This document shows, in pieces, positions 45,099 to 56,907 of a stretch of DNA of 64,000 nucleotides. The notes under the pieces are model-generated. The model searched no databases and was not told the DNA's origin. It saw nothing but the letters and a program-made list of their open reading frames with translations. Where the stretch lies: assembly GCF_040115645.1 (NCBI RefSeq), contig NC_089542.1, positions 1,798,001 through 1,862,000 on the forward strand, given 5' to 3'. Every line of letters starts with the position of its first letter. Within the stretch, counting starts at the first letter, position 1. This DNA comes from Euwallacea fornicatus. Taxonomy: Eukaryota > Arthropoda > Insecta > Coleoptera > Curculionidae. The translations under genes were made by a program, and so were the position numbers.

Positions 45099-46601
45099 GT
45101 AATTTGAACTTTTCTAAATATTCTTCTTCAAGGGGGTGTAGCTCAGGTCCTGGTATTATAAGGGAATGTAAAGGTCCGCCTAGTTCCACTCGGGTCATCG
45201 ATTGAAGAGAGCAGGCGGCTATTTTTTGGGTTTCGGAGCCTACACGGGCTAAGCCGATGCATAAACTATCAGGTGTAATTTCTGCAGAATAAAATCATTA
45301 TTATAGGCCAATAACACATGGAAGAACCAGTTTCTTGACATTGTGATGAATACACCTTATTAGGCTAGCGATATCTCGCACAAGTTGCGTGTATGCTTAC
45401 TATCGAACTTAACACGCGTCATCTACTAGTAGATGGTTCAAACACTCAAAGAGTTGGATTTCTTTTGTCACATTACAGGTTTCTTTAATAACACTTTGCT
45501 GTAAGTTAAATAGATAGCTCTCAGTTCGAACACTACGTTATAACAAACGAACACATAGGAATTGGAACAAATAACGTGTGAGGTCTTCCGGATTAGCTTG
45601 TAGCACTTCGAAAATCTTTTTTAATTGCTGAAAGATCGTGTTCTGTTGAAAATGTCATAGGATTGTGTTCGAGGAAGTGAAAATAAAATTATCCAGAAGG
45701 CCCCTTTAATCCTTACCTGTTGCAGCCTTCATACCACCACGTACCACCTCTAACAACTGCTCGGCAGCCTCCGCCACTGACATAAATCGAGGCGGCATAT
45801 ACTCCTTCTTCTTCCTCACCAAACTTTCCAAAGTCGGCTCCTTTACCTTAATATCTACAAACTGAAACCTCTACCAATTCTCCGACGCTCCCTCCGTCAC
45901 TCCACCCTTACCCAACAAACACAAAGTGTGCAATTTGTTCCTAAAATTGCTGGCAATTTTATCGTAAAAACTGTCGGGTTTCCACGTGTCCGTCCAATAT
46001 GGTATGGAAACCGTTTCCCCGAAACTGTAGAGCTGTAGCCCACAACAGCCTACTGCATTGAGGATAGAGGCGTTGTGAATGACCTGCACGGGGATTTTCT
46101 GATGTTCTGCACGGAGGACCAAATCGGTGTGCGTGGTGGCTCCAAAGGGGTCACCTACCACCAATAGGGCTACATCGCTGATGGAGGCGTCTTGGAGTAT
46201 GTCGTTAGCGCCCTGTTCTACCAGATCTCTATCTGCTACTATGAGTTTTCTGCCGTAGAAAGCTTCCTAAAAATGAACAACATGCCAAAAACCAAAATTA
46301 GGTCTTGATGGCTTCTCAACAATCAAAGAGACAGAACTGTTACACACACGTAAAGAACTTGCAGTAAAAGTTTCAAGTATCATTTAATGTGTAAAAATAC
46401 GTCTCTCACAGCTCGCGCAGGAAATTTTTCAAAGCAAAACAAAGTTTAGTACAACGTCAACCTTACCAAAGCGTCAGTGCCACATGTTAGTATAGAAGTA
46501 TAGGCCTCCAAGTACACTCTATCACACTTTTTCACGATTTCCAGCCCTTTCACTGTTATGTCTTTGCAATCGCCTAGGCCTAAGCCTATTATATAGAACA
46601 T
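45094..46601 (-). CDS. DPH5: Diphthine methyl ester synthase
   Basis: Four exons: 46601-46467, 46266-45912, 45854-45717 and 45281-45094, all in phase; 271 residues (human 285). It starts MFYIIGLGLGDCKDITVKGL and continues VYLEAYTSIL, the SAM-binding Rossmann-like N-terminus of the family. Exon 2 carries LVVGDPFGATTHTDLVLRA and IHNASILNAVGCCGLQLYSFG. Exon 4 gives LCIGLARVGSETQKI and GPLHSLIIPGPELHPLEEEY. DPH5 transfers methyl groups from SAM in diphthamide synthesis on eEF2 (cytosol). The exon 2/3 join uses a 57-bp intron that would look like a frameshift if ignored. The stop codon TAA lies inside an AATAAA poly(A) hexamer (45098-45093), so the 3' UTR must be very short. The giant IQ gene starts 245 bp downstream on the same strand. 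Confidence 0.96.
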
Positions 46602-47188
46602 GTTTTACTGAGAATCGAAGAAAAAGTGAATTAGAGGCCCAAAAATAGCCCCATCTTTTAATTAATCTGCAAAATTGAGGTTAGATTCAATGTTATTGTT
46701 ACGATAAACATCAAAACATCAAGTAAGAGCCATGTGATATTCCAAGGCAGTTGAAACTGACGTCATCAAATCTAGTTCTCATGTAGTGTGGAGGTAAGAA
46801 TTGAACTAAATATATTTTTTAATTTATTTATTTTACGAGCTGTGAGCACGCATTTTTATAATCTGCCAGCACTAGAACTTTAAATCAACATCTCACATAT
46901 GTTGTAACATAAGCTTAATTAAAAAATGAACTCGGTCATGTACGAGTCACGCACAACTCCCGATCGGTTTCGCGTTAATTTAATTTCGCCACATTCTCAA
47001 CAAATAGCGCAAGCTCCCGGCACATAAAAAGAAGCGCCCGGAACACGTGTGCGAGTGTTCGACGACATCCGGCGTCGAGACGCTCATCTCGCTGTAGCAG
47101 TTTGTTTGCACTTTGCGATCTATTTGTTTCCACAAGTCAGAAATGATGTTTTCCAAATATTTCCAACACATACGCGCTTAGTTTGAAC
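46602..47188. promoter_or_regulatory. Divergent region DPH5 / InaF unit A
   Basis: 587-bp head-to-head spacer. AT-rich on the DPH5 side, and GC-richer with several CpG near 46960-47100 on the InaF side, where the InaF promoter is expected. No clear TATA box. Confidence 0.4.
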
Positions 47189-47382
47189 ATGTCCAGCTCG
47201 TTGGAGGACCCCTCCGAAGACCATTTCCAGCCGAAGAAGAAGCCGAAGGCCGTGAGGGTGCTCACGGTGATGGCCTACGTGTTGAGCGTGTCCATGACGG
47301 CGATTTTGCTCTCTTTGTATTATTTGTTTATGTGGCAGGGAAGGCCCCATACTGGGGCTCAAGTCAGCTATCAGCTAGACAG
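47189..47382 (+). CDS. InaF-motif membrane protein, unit A (first coding exon)
   Basis: One exon with a donor (gtaacg) after 64 codons plus 2 nt. It begins MSSSLEDPSEDHFQP and then gives the InaF motif KAVRVLTVMAYVLSVSM, TAILLSLYYLFMW (residues about 20-50): a short single-pass transmembrane segment with a basic cytoplasmic lead. In Drosophila, InaF proteins come from one compact locus, and INAF-B is an obligate partner of the TRP photoreceptor channel. The exon ends in phase 2 and must join a downstream exon. The acceptor at 48783, shared with unit B, would read in a different frame and give a 39-residue tail ending at 48901; this junction is a hypothesis. The ATG at 47189 is preferred over the upstream TTG. 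Confidence 0.85.
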
Positions 47383-48427
47383 GTAACGTATAAAGTTCAT
47401 ACACCGCTTTTTCTTCTAAATATGGAGAGGAGTGGGTCTGGGGATAAGTATTTGTTTATCCCAATCTATAGAAATATTACGATAAACAAATCGTTATCCG
47501 TGTAGTAAAAATGCGACTAATTGCGGTGCTTTCGCACTTGTCGCTGCTGTAAAATATACCTACAAGAGTGTCAATAAATGGGCTCGACTCAGAAACGTTA
47601 CCAATTAACCTAATTAGTGGCGGGTAACAAGATAGAATAGGATAATAATCGATATGTAAAGGGAAATAGGGGCCACCTGTTGGGATGGCTTAGCTTTCGC
47701 TCAAGGTTATTACGTGCAAGCTTCAGGGATCAATTCATTAGGGCTCATGGGATAATCGCGTTGCATAATATCGACCAGGGAACGTATGTTCGGGGAGATC
47801 AGTGTTAACCTGAAAGGAAAAAAAGCAGATGGAATTGTCGCTTTAAGAACACTTATATATCATATCACATGATCAGATACGTTTTTTTAGTAGTTATTTT
47901 TTTTTGTAAATATGTGGAGGAAAATTGTAAATAGCGCCATCTACTAGACATATTGTTCTAATGGTACTAGTAGCCAGCACCATCTATAGACAAAAACTCT
48001 CATGCCGTAGCGAATGCCATCTATCGAAAGATAGCTATAAAGTGTATGAGAAGCTCCATTTGGTAATCAACAAAACTTAGATGGAAAAAATTACAGGCCC
48101 ATTAAAAAAAATCATGGATCGATGGCCCGATCATTGAGACAATAATGCAGAGTTTTAAGTTTTTTTGAGCCAAACACGCGGTATAATTAGAGCACGAAAC
48201 GTTGAGGCAGGCGCACGTGAAACAGGCCGTTTGGCACTGTGAACTATCGATTTCCCGGTCTTCGATGCAGTCCCGTCGTCAGGCCAGTGAACCGGCCGCA
48301 AATCAAAACAATCTCGTCCCAATTTCCCGGACGAAATTAACCAACTAACACAGTTTCCCGCGGAAAACAAAGCGAGAATGTTCGGGCCAAATGTTCCCAG
48401 TTAGTTCCTTCCCAAGCAAAGCACGCC
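47383..48427. other. Spacer between the two InaF units
   Basis: About 1 kb, including three GCGCCATCT-type words at 47934, about 47978 and about 48015. No gene supported; a first exon or promoter for unit B is expected near 48200-48420, where the sequence becomes CpG-richer. Confidence 0.4.
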
Positions 48428-48995
48428 ATGTCGTACAAGTCCAACGGAATCAAACAGCAGCAGTCTCAGCAATGGAAAACTGCCTCGATTATGGAGACGC
48501 CTTCTGTCAAGTTTGCGGGGGAGGAAGCTAAGGACCGGCTCTACGAACCCAAACACAAGAAAAAGCTTTTCCGGGTGTTAACAGTGGTGGCTTATGTGTT
48601 TTTTGTCTCCCTAGCTGCCATCATGCTCTCTCTCTATTACATTTTCCTGTGGAATGGAGAGCAACGCGTGGCCGGTAAAATTGTAACCCGGCAGCAATTG
48701 ACCGGCTCCGTTAAATGTGAAAACGTCCTTGCAGGTTTCTATTCTCCACATTCCTTCCCTTCACTATTATCTCTCAATTCCAGAAATCCAGAGACAAATC
48801 AGATTAATGGACTCGCAACAACAGAGACTTATCCTGTCAACTACAACGCCACCACCGCAAACGACATCGACGGCGGCGCCAGAAAGTACCACGTGGCTTG
48901 ACGAGGACTTCAGCAACTTGGAGGACCTGCGCAGGAACAGCGGATTCTTCCACAAACTCGTCAACGACTACGTGTACGGCGACGCAGTGGATTAA
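48428..48995 (+). CDS. InaF-motif membrane protein, unit B
   Basis: Two exons, 48428-48734 and 48784-48995, joined in phase 1 across a 49-bp intron; 172 residues. The N-terminal 45 residues are hydrophilic (MSYKSNGIKQQQSQQWKTAS). The InaF motif KKLFRVLTVVAYVFFVSL, AAIMLSLYYIFLW spans about 45-76. After the splice the tail reads EIQRQIRLMDSQQQRLILST, a Thr/Pro-rich linker, and an acidic C-terminus (LDEDFSNLEDLRRNSGF, DYVYGDAVD). Family role: small single-pass partners of TRP-type channels. If the 49-bp intron is retained, the frame stays open through it and ends at 48901 with a different tail (NATTANDIDGGARKYHVA), the same frame unit A would use. Same strand as unit A, 1 kb away, so the two probably form one inaF-like locus. 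Confidence 0.88.
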
Positions 48996-50593
48996 GGGGA
49001 CTGAGCGGTGTCCAGTCTAAGCGGCCTTAGCTTTGCTTTTCAATTCCAATGCTATTGTTATTTATAATTAGAATTAAGTCGGGATATTATTATGTTGTTT
49101 ACGTTTACATATATTGCTAGTCATTTTATTTATAAATTTGAAATTTTCTTTCGATTAACATCAAGAATTTCCCGCATTAAGAATTTCCATAATTTCTACT
49201 AGAAGCGGAAATATGGCGTAATCTAGTAGTTACTTCGATTTCTAGGAAATACGCAACTATGCTGTTTCCAACTAATTTTTTTTTAATCAGTTATGACTCA
49301 AGGTAGTTTAAATGCTAGTTTAATAGCATTCAGCTCGAACGATTTCACAAAAAAGTCTGTGCAAATTTTAAAAATATGTCTATATTGCGGAAAGAGAGAC
49401 TTGAATATCTAATATTAAGTGAGAAATATAGTACCCTCATGAAAACATAATAAAATAAATTTTAAAAGGTGTTGCTAGCATTCCGCATTTTCTTTTCTCA
49501 TACCCTCAACGTCCATTTTGTCGGGGCCTTGCATGAGCGGTTGTTGCATTAAAATATTTGTCAAATCGGTCTTAACCTTACACTCTCTTTTAAATTAGTA
49601 ATTGGACAAGCTGGGGTTATTCCGTCTTTCTCTAGCCCCTGGGGAACTGATAAAGACAGTCCATTAGGTTTCTGGGTTGTAATTCATCGTGCCATGTGAG
49701 AATTGTTTTCATATAATTTTTGCCTATTCGGAATTAGAAAAGTTGGGTTTTTATTACCTTTCCTAGTGTTTAAAACACGTAAAAAGTCTTATTCGAGGGT
49801 AATTGAAGCCTCAGCAACGGTCTGATAAACTTTCCTGAGGCTGTTACAGTAAAATTTAAAAGTTTAAAGGTCTTAAGTCTGGGGCACATAAGGTAAATTT
49901 CTCAAATTCAGTGATTCAACGGGGCTTTAATAACACTAAAGCGTTAAAAAGTTACTTAAACTGTTCAAATTAGTGAACACCATTTGGAGCATATTTTCTA
50001 GCAATCTCATGCGTTCCGTAATGGATATTATTGTTAAGACTTATTTTAACATCCTGCTGTAAGTTCAGCTCAAATGGATCTATATGGTAGATCTCATGTT
50101 TATAGACAGTCATAATAACAGGAAAATCGTAAGGAGGCTTAAAGATCCATTATTTCGTTGTATAAATTATACCCAATGGCTAAAAAAAATTTTTACGAAC
50201 CAAATTGTTTTGAGAATATGTCAGATATACTTCAAGACGCCTTGAAAGCATCTCAAATTATTTACCTTGTAAATTCCTTGAGTTTGTACACTAAAATACC
50301 TCAGAAATCAGTCTTTCGATTTCACCTGAAATAAACACTTCAACAGTGGCTTTAAAAGTAGGAAATATAGTTCTTGATATAAATTTTAGATACTAAGAAT
50401 TAACGCGTAATAGTTCTTAATATATTTAATTTAAGATGAATGTTGCTTTAGAGAGGGTTCATAGACATTTTATTTTATTCAGCTCCATTTGCCTCATGAA
50501 ATATATGTAATTTAAATCACATTTTCTGGTGGTAGCAAGCAAATTTAATGGTACTACTTCATCATATTAACATTCTTTTCAGGTTTTCCAACC
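48996..50593. other. AT-rich region between InaF and UTP25
   Basis: 1.6 kb, no gene supported. AATAAA-like words near 49449 and 49453 could serve InaF. An acceptor (cattcttttcag) at 50582 just before the UTP25 start shows that UTP25 has an upstream non-coding exon in this stretch; I could not place it. Confidence 0.45.
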
Positions 50594-53187
50594 ATGGGCA
50601 ACCGTAAACTTAAATACCGGGACGTCGTTAAAAAGCAAGGTCCCAAAAGTAACAAACGGCCACCAAAGCACAATAAAAAAATCCCTTTCAAAAAACGAAA
50701 AGCTGAATTTCCGAATTCCAAATTGTCAAAAAAACCCAGATTTGAGGAGGCCCCTAAAAAACTTGTTCCTCTTCCAGAGAGTGAAAGTGAGGAGGAAGAG
50801 GAAACTGCAGTTGATTATATGCTGTTGCTACGAGAGTCATTTGGAGAAAAAATTCAGAAGATTAAAGATGAAGCAATGACCAGTGAGAGCAGCAGTGAAA
50901 GTGAGGAAGAACCGAATGAGGTTACAAAGAAACCTGGGATTGAAGATGCCTTAAAACTTAATGCTGATGTTGAGGAAAAAGCAGAGTCAGATGTTGAAGA
51001 AGAAGATAATTTGGAAAATTCAGAAGACCCTTTTGAAGAATCTGAAGATCCTTTTATAAAACATATCAGCTATGAATTACATCCAAGTTTGTTGGAGAAT
51101 TTGGAGTCTTCTGGTGGTGTAGAAGTGCACAAAAAAACTTGGCCTCAGCTGGGAGCCTTAACAATCCAAATTCCCAAATGCCCACCAAATGAAATCAAGA
51201 AGACTTTACTTGAGACTACGATTTATGCAACTCCCGGCCCAATTCCCAAAAAACTAGACCCTAAATCCTCTGCAAGTGATTTGGGAATTAAATCTCAAAT
51301 AATCCCCAATATACCACAATCCAACAAATCCCTCATTAATAAAGAAAAGTCTTTTTTAACCCCACTGCAACAAGAAATATTCTCAATAATCAATAATTAC
51401 CAAGACCTTTACTACCCTGAAAGAACGTTCGATAATGCAGAAGAAATTAGATTTATTTACTGCCTTCATGCACTGAACCACGTGCTTAAAACCCGGACAA
51501 AGGTGCTGCACCACAATTCGAAGCTCTCCAAGAAAGATATAGTGGTTCCAGAGGAGTTCCGAGACCAGGGCTTGGTGCGGCCGAAAGTGCTGATAGTGAC
51601 TCCTTTTAAGAATTCTGCATACAAGATTATTAACACTCTGATAGGGATAATGTTCAAAGACGATAGCAAGGGAGTGGTGGCAAATAAGAATAGATTCGTG
51701 GAGGATTATACGGGAAATGAGCTGCATTTCCCCAAGAAAAACCCGAGGCCTGAGGATTACGAGAAGATGTTTGCAGGGAATACAAGTGATGATTTCAAGT
51801 AAGGGAATGTTCTTTGATAACTGCAAAAAATAATCAACCGGGAACATCGCTACATTCGTCTTTTGTTGAAAAGAAATTAACTAAAACAAAGCGGAATAGT
51901 AACTAACAAACTATCATAACTTTCGCTTTTAAATTGTATTTCTCGAAAATTGGCGTAAACATCGAGCTCTGAAGTTGATACTCAACAATTACCATGTCGC
52001 CAAGTGACAATTCACTACTTCTCTCATTGCAGAATTGGCCTGAGCATGACTAAGAAAACCATCAAACTCTACGCAGACTTTTACGCCTCTGACATCATCG
52101 TGGCCTCCCCGTTGGGGCTGCGCACCATAATCGGTGCCCCCGGCGAGTCAGACCGCGATTTCGACTTCCTCGCCTCCATCGAACTCCTCATCCTTGACCA
52201 AACCGACGTGTTCTTCATGCAAAATTGGTTTCACGTACTTCACCTCTTCGAACACCTGCACCTCAAACCCAAAGAGTTGCACGGCACTGACGTATCGAGG
52301 GTGCGTCAGTGGAGTCTTAATCTCTGCGCAAAGTACTACCGACAAACGCTAGTGTTCAGTTCGATTATGTTACCGCATTTGGAAGCCTTATTTGCGAGGC
52401 AATGTTGGAACTATGCAGGCAAGGTAAAGGTGGCTAATAAGGTGGAGCGCGGGTCGGTGAACGGGGTCTACGTGCAGATGCAGCACGTTTTTCGAAAGTT
52501 TAGCGCTGGGAACGGTGTGGAGATGGTAGAGAAAAGATTCGAATTTTTCGTGCAAAAGGTGCTGCCCGCTCAGCGAGATTCGGGCATGCGTCAAACTTTG
52601 ATCTATGTGCCCAGTTACTACGACTATGTGCGGCTGCGTAATTACTTTAAAAGTGAGGATTTGAGTTTTGTGCAGATTTGCGAGTATTCGAAGGTGAGTG
52701 TTTAGATGAATTTGTGGTTTTGAAAGGTGTTGCACTATTCTCATTTGAAACTATTTTATGCTAAATCACATTTTTATATTTACAAGGACTCAAAAGTAGC
52801 CAGAGCCCGCGATATGTTCTACCACGGAGATGCCCACTTTCTCCTCTACACGGAACGTTACCACTTTTACCATCGCATTAAACTCAAAGGCGTGCGTCAT
52901 TTGATTTTCTACCAACCCCCCACTTACCCCCACTTCTACTCAGAGATGTGCAACTTGATGCAGGTGCTAAAATGATTTTTTGCTTGAGATTTTAAATTGG
53001 CAATTTGAGTATTTTTCAGGAGTACAACATGAACAAGAAGGTGGGGAGCATGGACAATATGTCGGTAACTGTGATCTACACCAAATTGGACTTGCTGCAG
53101 CTTGCCCCCATTGTGGGGACGGAGAGGGCCGTGAGAGTGACCGAGTCGGACAGGGACGTGCATATGTTCCTTACGGCAGGAATTTAG
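50594..53187 (+). CDS. UTP25: UTP25 / digestive organ expansion factor homologue
   Basis: Four exons: 50594-51798, 52033-52693, 52787-52963 and 53020-53187, all in phase; 736 residues (human about 756). The N-terminus is very basic (KSNKRPPKHNKKIPFKKRK), a nucleolar-type signal, and is followed by acidic tracts (ESESEEEEETAVDYMLLLRE). From about residue 260 the conserved UTP25 region appears: LTPLQQEIFSIINNYQDLYY, RPKVLIVTPFKNSAYKIINT, SDIIVASPLGLRTIIGAPGE, LLILDQTDVFFMQNWFHVL and RQTLIYVPSYYDYVRLRNYF. It ends with NMSVTVIYTKLDLLQLAPIV and DVHMFLTAGI. The fold resembles a DEAD-box helicase, but no Walker A GKT or DEAD box is seen, as known for this family. It belongs to the nucleolar SSU processome for 18S rRNA maturation and interacts with UTP3. 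The ATG follows a 5' UTR acceptor by 11 bp. Confidence 0.95.
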
Positions 53188-56100
53188 AGGGAATTTCATA
53201 ATTATTTTTTATTGTATAGCCCCAAATTGCGTCCACAGAAATCCGACTTAAGTACGGGATGTTGCGTTAGGCACAGCTTTGCGGTTACTATTGTCCGGGC
53301 GCATTTCACAATTACATGAACTAAAGACTATTTTATGAGTTATCTTGAAATTAACGTGTTAAATGAAAGCACTGAACGGCCATTTGTCTAAAAGCATTTC
53401 TATAGAAAGTTTGGAAAAAATGTTTAGTAACGGACTTCCGTTTGTTGCGTTATTTTTTTGTTTTAATTCTGCAGATGGTCAAAGAAATTACATAATTCTA
53501 AGATGTTTATTATGGCGACCTCTCGGAGACAGTAGCGTAAGGTTGAAAGCAGCATTATAGAACTCGACCGCGAGAAAAGATAAATTAATTAATGGTCGCG
53601 CTCTCTCTAGGGCTATAGCGCAACGTTAACAAACATCATTATAGAACTTCAGTGTAATTTCGCACATTTTCAGCAGAGGGCGCTAGTAATTCTTTTAACT
53701 TTTGATTGCAAAAAGGCCCACATGCGCGTTCGAAGTTACCAGGCAAATTCCTACAGTGTTGGCGAGATATTTGGTACGTTATTGTGCAGAGCAAAGATTC
53801 TCATTGTCCTTTTGTTTCAATATTTCCTACTTCGGACGCAGTTTTTCACCTTTTTGCAATGACACGAATCCTTTTACTAATTTCTGATTGGAACCTGAAG
53901 TTTTTGTTGCTTAGTAGACTAGTAGAATCCCTCTATATGGAACATACATAGAATAGAGGGACTTGTGCTTCAGATATTCCTTACAAAAATCCACTTGAGC
54001 AGGGCAATGAAATAAGACACTGAAGTTTAATTCAATATATTAAAACATAAAAATATAAAACAATAAATGAGGTAATATGTATAATATACCGATTTAATTT
54101 TTTAACACCTAACATATTACATGATATCACATGTTCATTTGCACACATCCGAGTGTTGTACGTAAATGTAATTATTGACGAAACGTCGATGTGGGACGAT
54201 CAAACACGGCATCGCTGCCGAGGGGGGCCCCTACAAGGCGTACAATCCCACCCTGTAGGGGCCTCAAACTTAAATTGAACGAAAATGTATTTTATTGCAG
54301 CCTTAGTTTTATCGAAAAATATCTTTTTTGAAGCTGGTTTTCTCTCTCTTTTTTTTTAGAATATTTTGAAAATTATTGGTGATTGCCATTTTTGCCAAAA
54401 CTGAAGCCTTAACAGAGTTAATTTGTGCCCTCATATTATTATCTGTTCCAGCTTAGAATTTAGGCTTAAATTGACCGACACTCATACGAATTTCTGCTTT
54501 AGACCAAGGCAAGAGCTATGGATGAAACTTAAAGGCTTCTTCTTCCACTAAATCGAAATAACTCTAAGAGAATTATGGCGTTTACACTTAGACATTATTC
54601 TATCGCCTTCCTCATTCGAGAAGTCACTGGGGACGGTTCAAAAAGAGTCGTTTTTTGTGTTTTTTTCCTTTCAAAAGGGAGTTTTATATCAAACCTTAAT
54701 ACTGGCTCGTGACTTCTTGGCAGAGTGCGGCAAAGATGACTAGAGAAGTCACCCAGCGAAGAGCTATGTTAGGTAGTAATCAATTCAAGAGACTAAAAAC
54801 TAAATGTTCAAGGAACTGCTTTGCTATAGTGTTTGAAGACAAGGATCCGCTCGCTGGGCCTTAATAATATCCATTACTTTACCGCCAAAAACCTTATAAA
54901 TTTCACATTATAATTTCTTAAAACAGTTTTGTTATAGTAACGTTTATTTAGTTATGTACAAACATATACGCTTATAGCTACGCTTATATCCTCTCTTATG
55001 TACACTAGGCCTATTTACACAATAACTATATACAGGGTAGGTAGATATAAATGCCGGGGTGGCGCTAATATCATCGATTAGTGGTTTTTGCCTAAGTTCA
55101 TTGAGCCACGCAGCGTAGATCTGCCTCCAGGGAAAAATGTATATATTCTAATTGCGTATAAAAAATAGCTTTGTCTTGTATAATAAAGGGTACGTCATTG
55201 AAATTAAGCACCATTTTGTTCGACAGACCATTTGAGAGGATTTTGAGAGGTGAGTGGACCCAAAAGCCTAAGCAAAGGGACCTACTTGGGTCATCCTCGG
55301 CAGCTCTTTGAGGGTCCAAACGAACTCTTGCAACCCCCTTTTTCGTACATTTTATAAAAGTGAAATGTGACCGTGAGAAACCGTAGAAATCGGATTTCGC
55401 GCCCTCTCTGAAAATTAATCGAAAACTGCAATGAAGATGGCGCCACTTCTGCCAACTAACTCCATTTGAAATTATTGTAACTAGTAGGAACAGGATGCTT
55501 TGACACCACTTCTGGGACCGAGAACCACCCTCTGGAATTTAGCAGGCTCGTACTTACCGAAGCTGTCGGGCGTTTAAGAGAGATTAAATGCGAGTGCGAA
55601 GTGCTGCAAAAGGAAAACTGCCACCTCTAAAGACGAGTCGGCAGTAATCAAATCAGGTTAGCGCCATCTACGAAAAACTCTTCTAAAACCTACTTCTTCG
55701 GCGTTTTAAAATGCAGGTGGCGTCATCTATGAAAATCAACTCTAATAACTTAAATCTAGGGCTATTTTGAGCTGGACTGACTTAAACAGAATTAACCCAA
55801 ATTAATAAGTGCCATAAGTGTGCGAGTTTAGCGCCATCACTTGGAGCTGGGCAAAAGCTTTGGATTTTTATCGTCGCCATTTGTGAAGATTTACATTTTC
55901 AGACCATGGTAGAGAAGCTAAACGTAAGAGTAGAGATGTAGAAGTAGATATTAGGACGATCTCTGGGAGCGAGGAAGATGCGTTGAAATTTAGCTAGTAT
56001 TATCTACGAAACAACCCTTTCTCTTTTCAGTTCTAATGGGCTGACGTCAATTGTTCCAAGCTCCGTATGAAAAGCGCAATACAGTAATTTTTAGCGTAAT

Positions 56101-56907
56101 CAGAGCAATAGGAATTATTTTAAGCGGGCACAATCGATGAAAGATTGTCCATAACCTAAAACTCTCATCATTTTAGAGAATTTAAATATGAAATGCGGTG
56201 CACATCAAATTTGTAGATTAAGTTTGATTTGTTGTTAGAAAGAAAGCTTTTCAAGTTTAACTGGCGCCATCTGTGAAACACGTTTTATGCAATCCAGGTG
56301 TTTATCCATTTTGGAGAACTCCCAATGCCGAAGAGTTATTAGAGAAAGTTGATGCCATCTGTGGAGCCGCAGGAAAGCAAATGCTGAATTTAATTCTGTG
56401 AGCAATCCGAGGTTTCCCACAAATACCACCAAAAACTAGAATACATTGCGACTTTCCACTTGCAGGGAAAATCTCAGTTTAATCTCTAGTCTCTAGTACC
56501 AATAAGCGATATTTACCGACAGGTGGTGAAAACTAAATCTTCTAAAGTTTGGCTAATTCGCTTATATAGGGGGTGTCTCCCTGATTATGTGGTTGGTTTA
56601 TCACACACCTAACAGTAAATTGATGTTCGTTGAAAAATTACGGCTAGGCAACCTTCAAGACTTTTGGGTCCTCTCTATTCAGAAGTGGCTCGCTTCTTAA
56701 GCCATCTACGCTGCGCCAAATAAGAATTAATTATTGAGCGATCGAGATCAAATTTCCGTTGGTTGGTGAGAAGTAAGTACCCACAAAAGTAACGCAACCG
56801 CCTTAATTGAAAAGAGCAGCTTTGCTCACGCATCGGCGAAAGAGTCCTAACTTAACTTACGGATCACAACCTGAGTAGAAGAGCAGAGCACCGCCGAGTG
56901 CTTATTG
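53188..56907. other. Convergent region, tara 3' flank and dispersed repeats
   Basis: 3.7 kb. AATAAA on the minus strand near 54946 could end a long tara 3' UTR. A block at about 55030-55330 begins with the tatacagggtaggtagatat phrase typical of non-coding mobile-element ends in insect genomes and contains a 73-codon minus frame of unknown origin. GCGCCATCT-type words occur at 55661, about 55719, 55831, 56264 and about 56352. Confidence 0.4.

Noticed and set aside
45840..45915. Apparent frameshift in DPH5 after HTLCLLG
   Set aside because: A 57-bp GT-AG intron (gtaagg to tttgtag) restores LLDIKVKE exactly in the family frame, so the gene is intact.
55098..55319. 73-codon minus frame (ending LEADLRCVAQ) as a transposase fragment
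   Set aside because: No catalytic motif could be seen; only the flanking tatacagggt phrase hints at a mobile element, so it is described as a possible repeat only.
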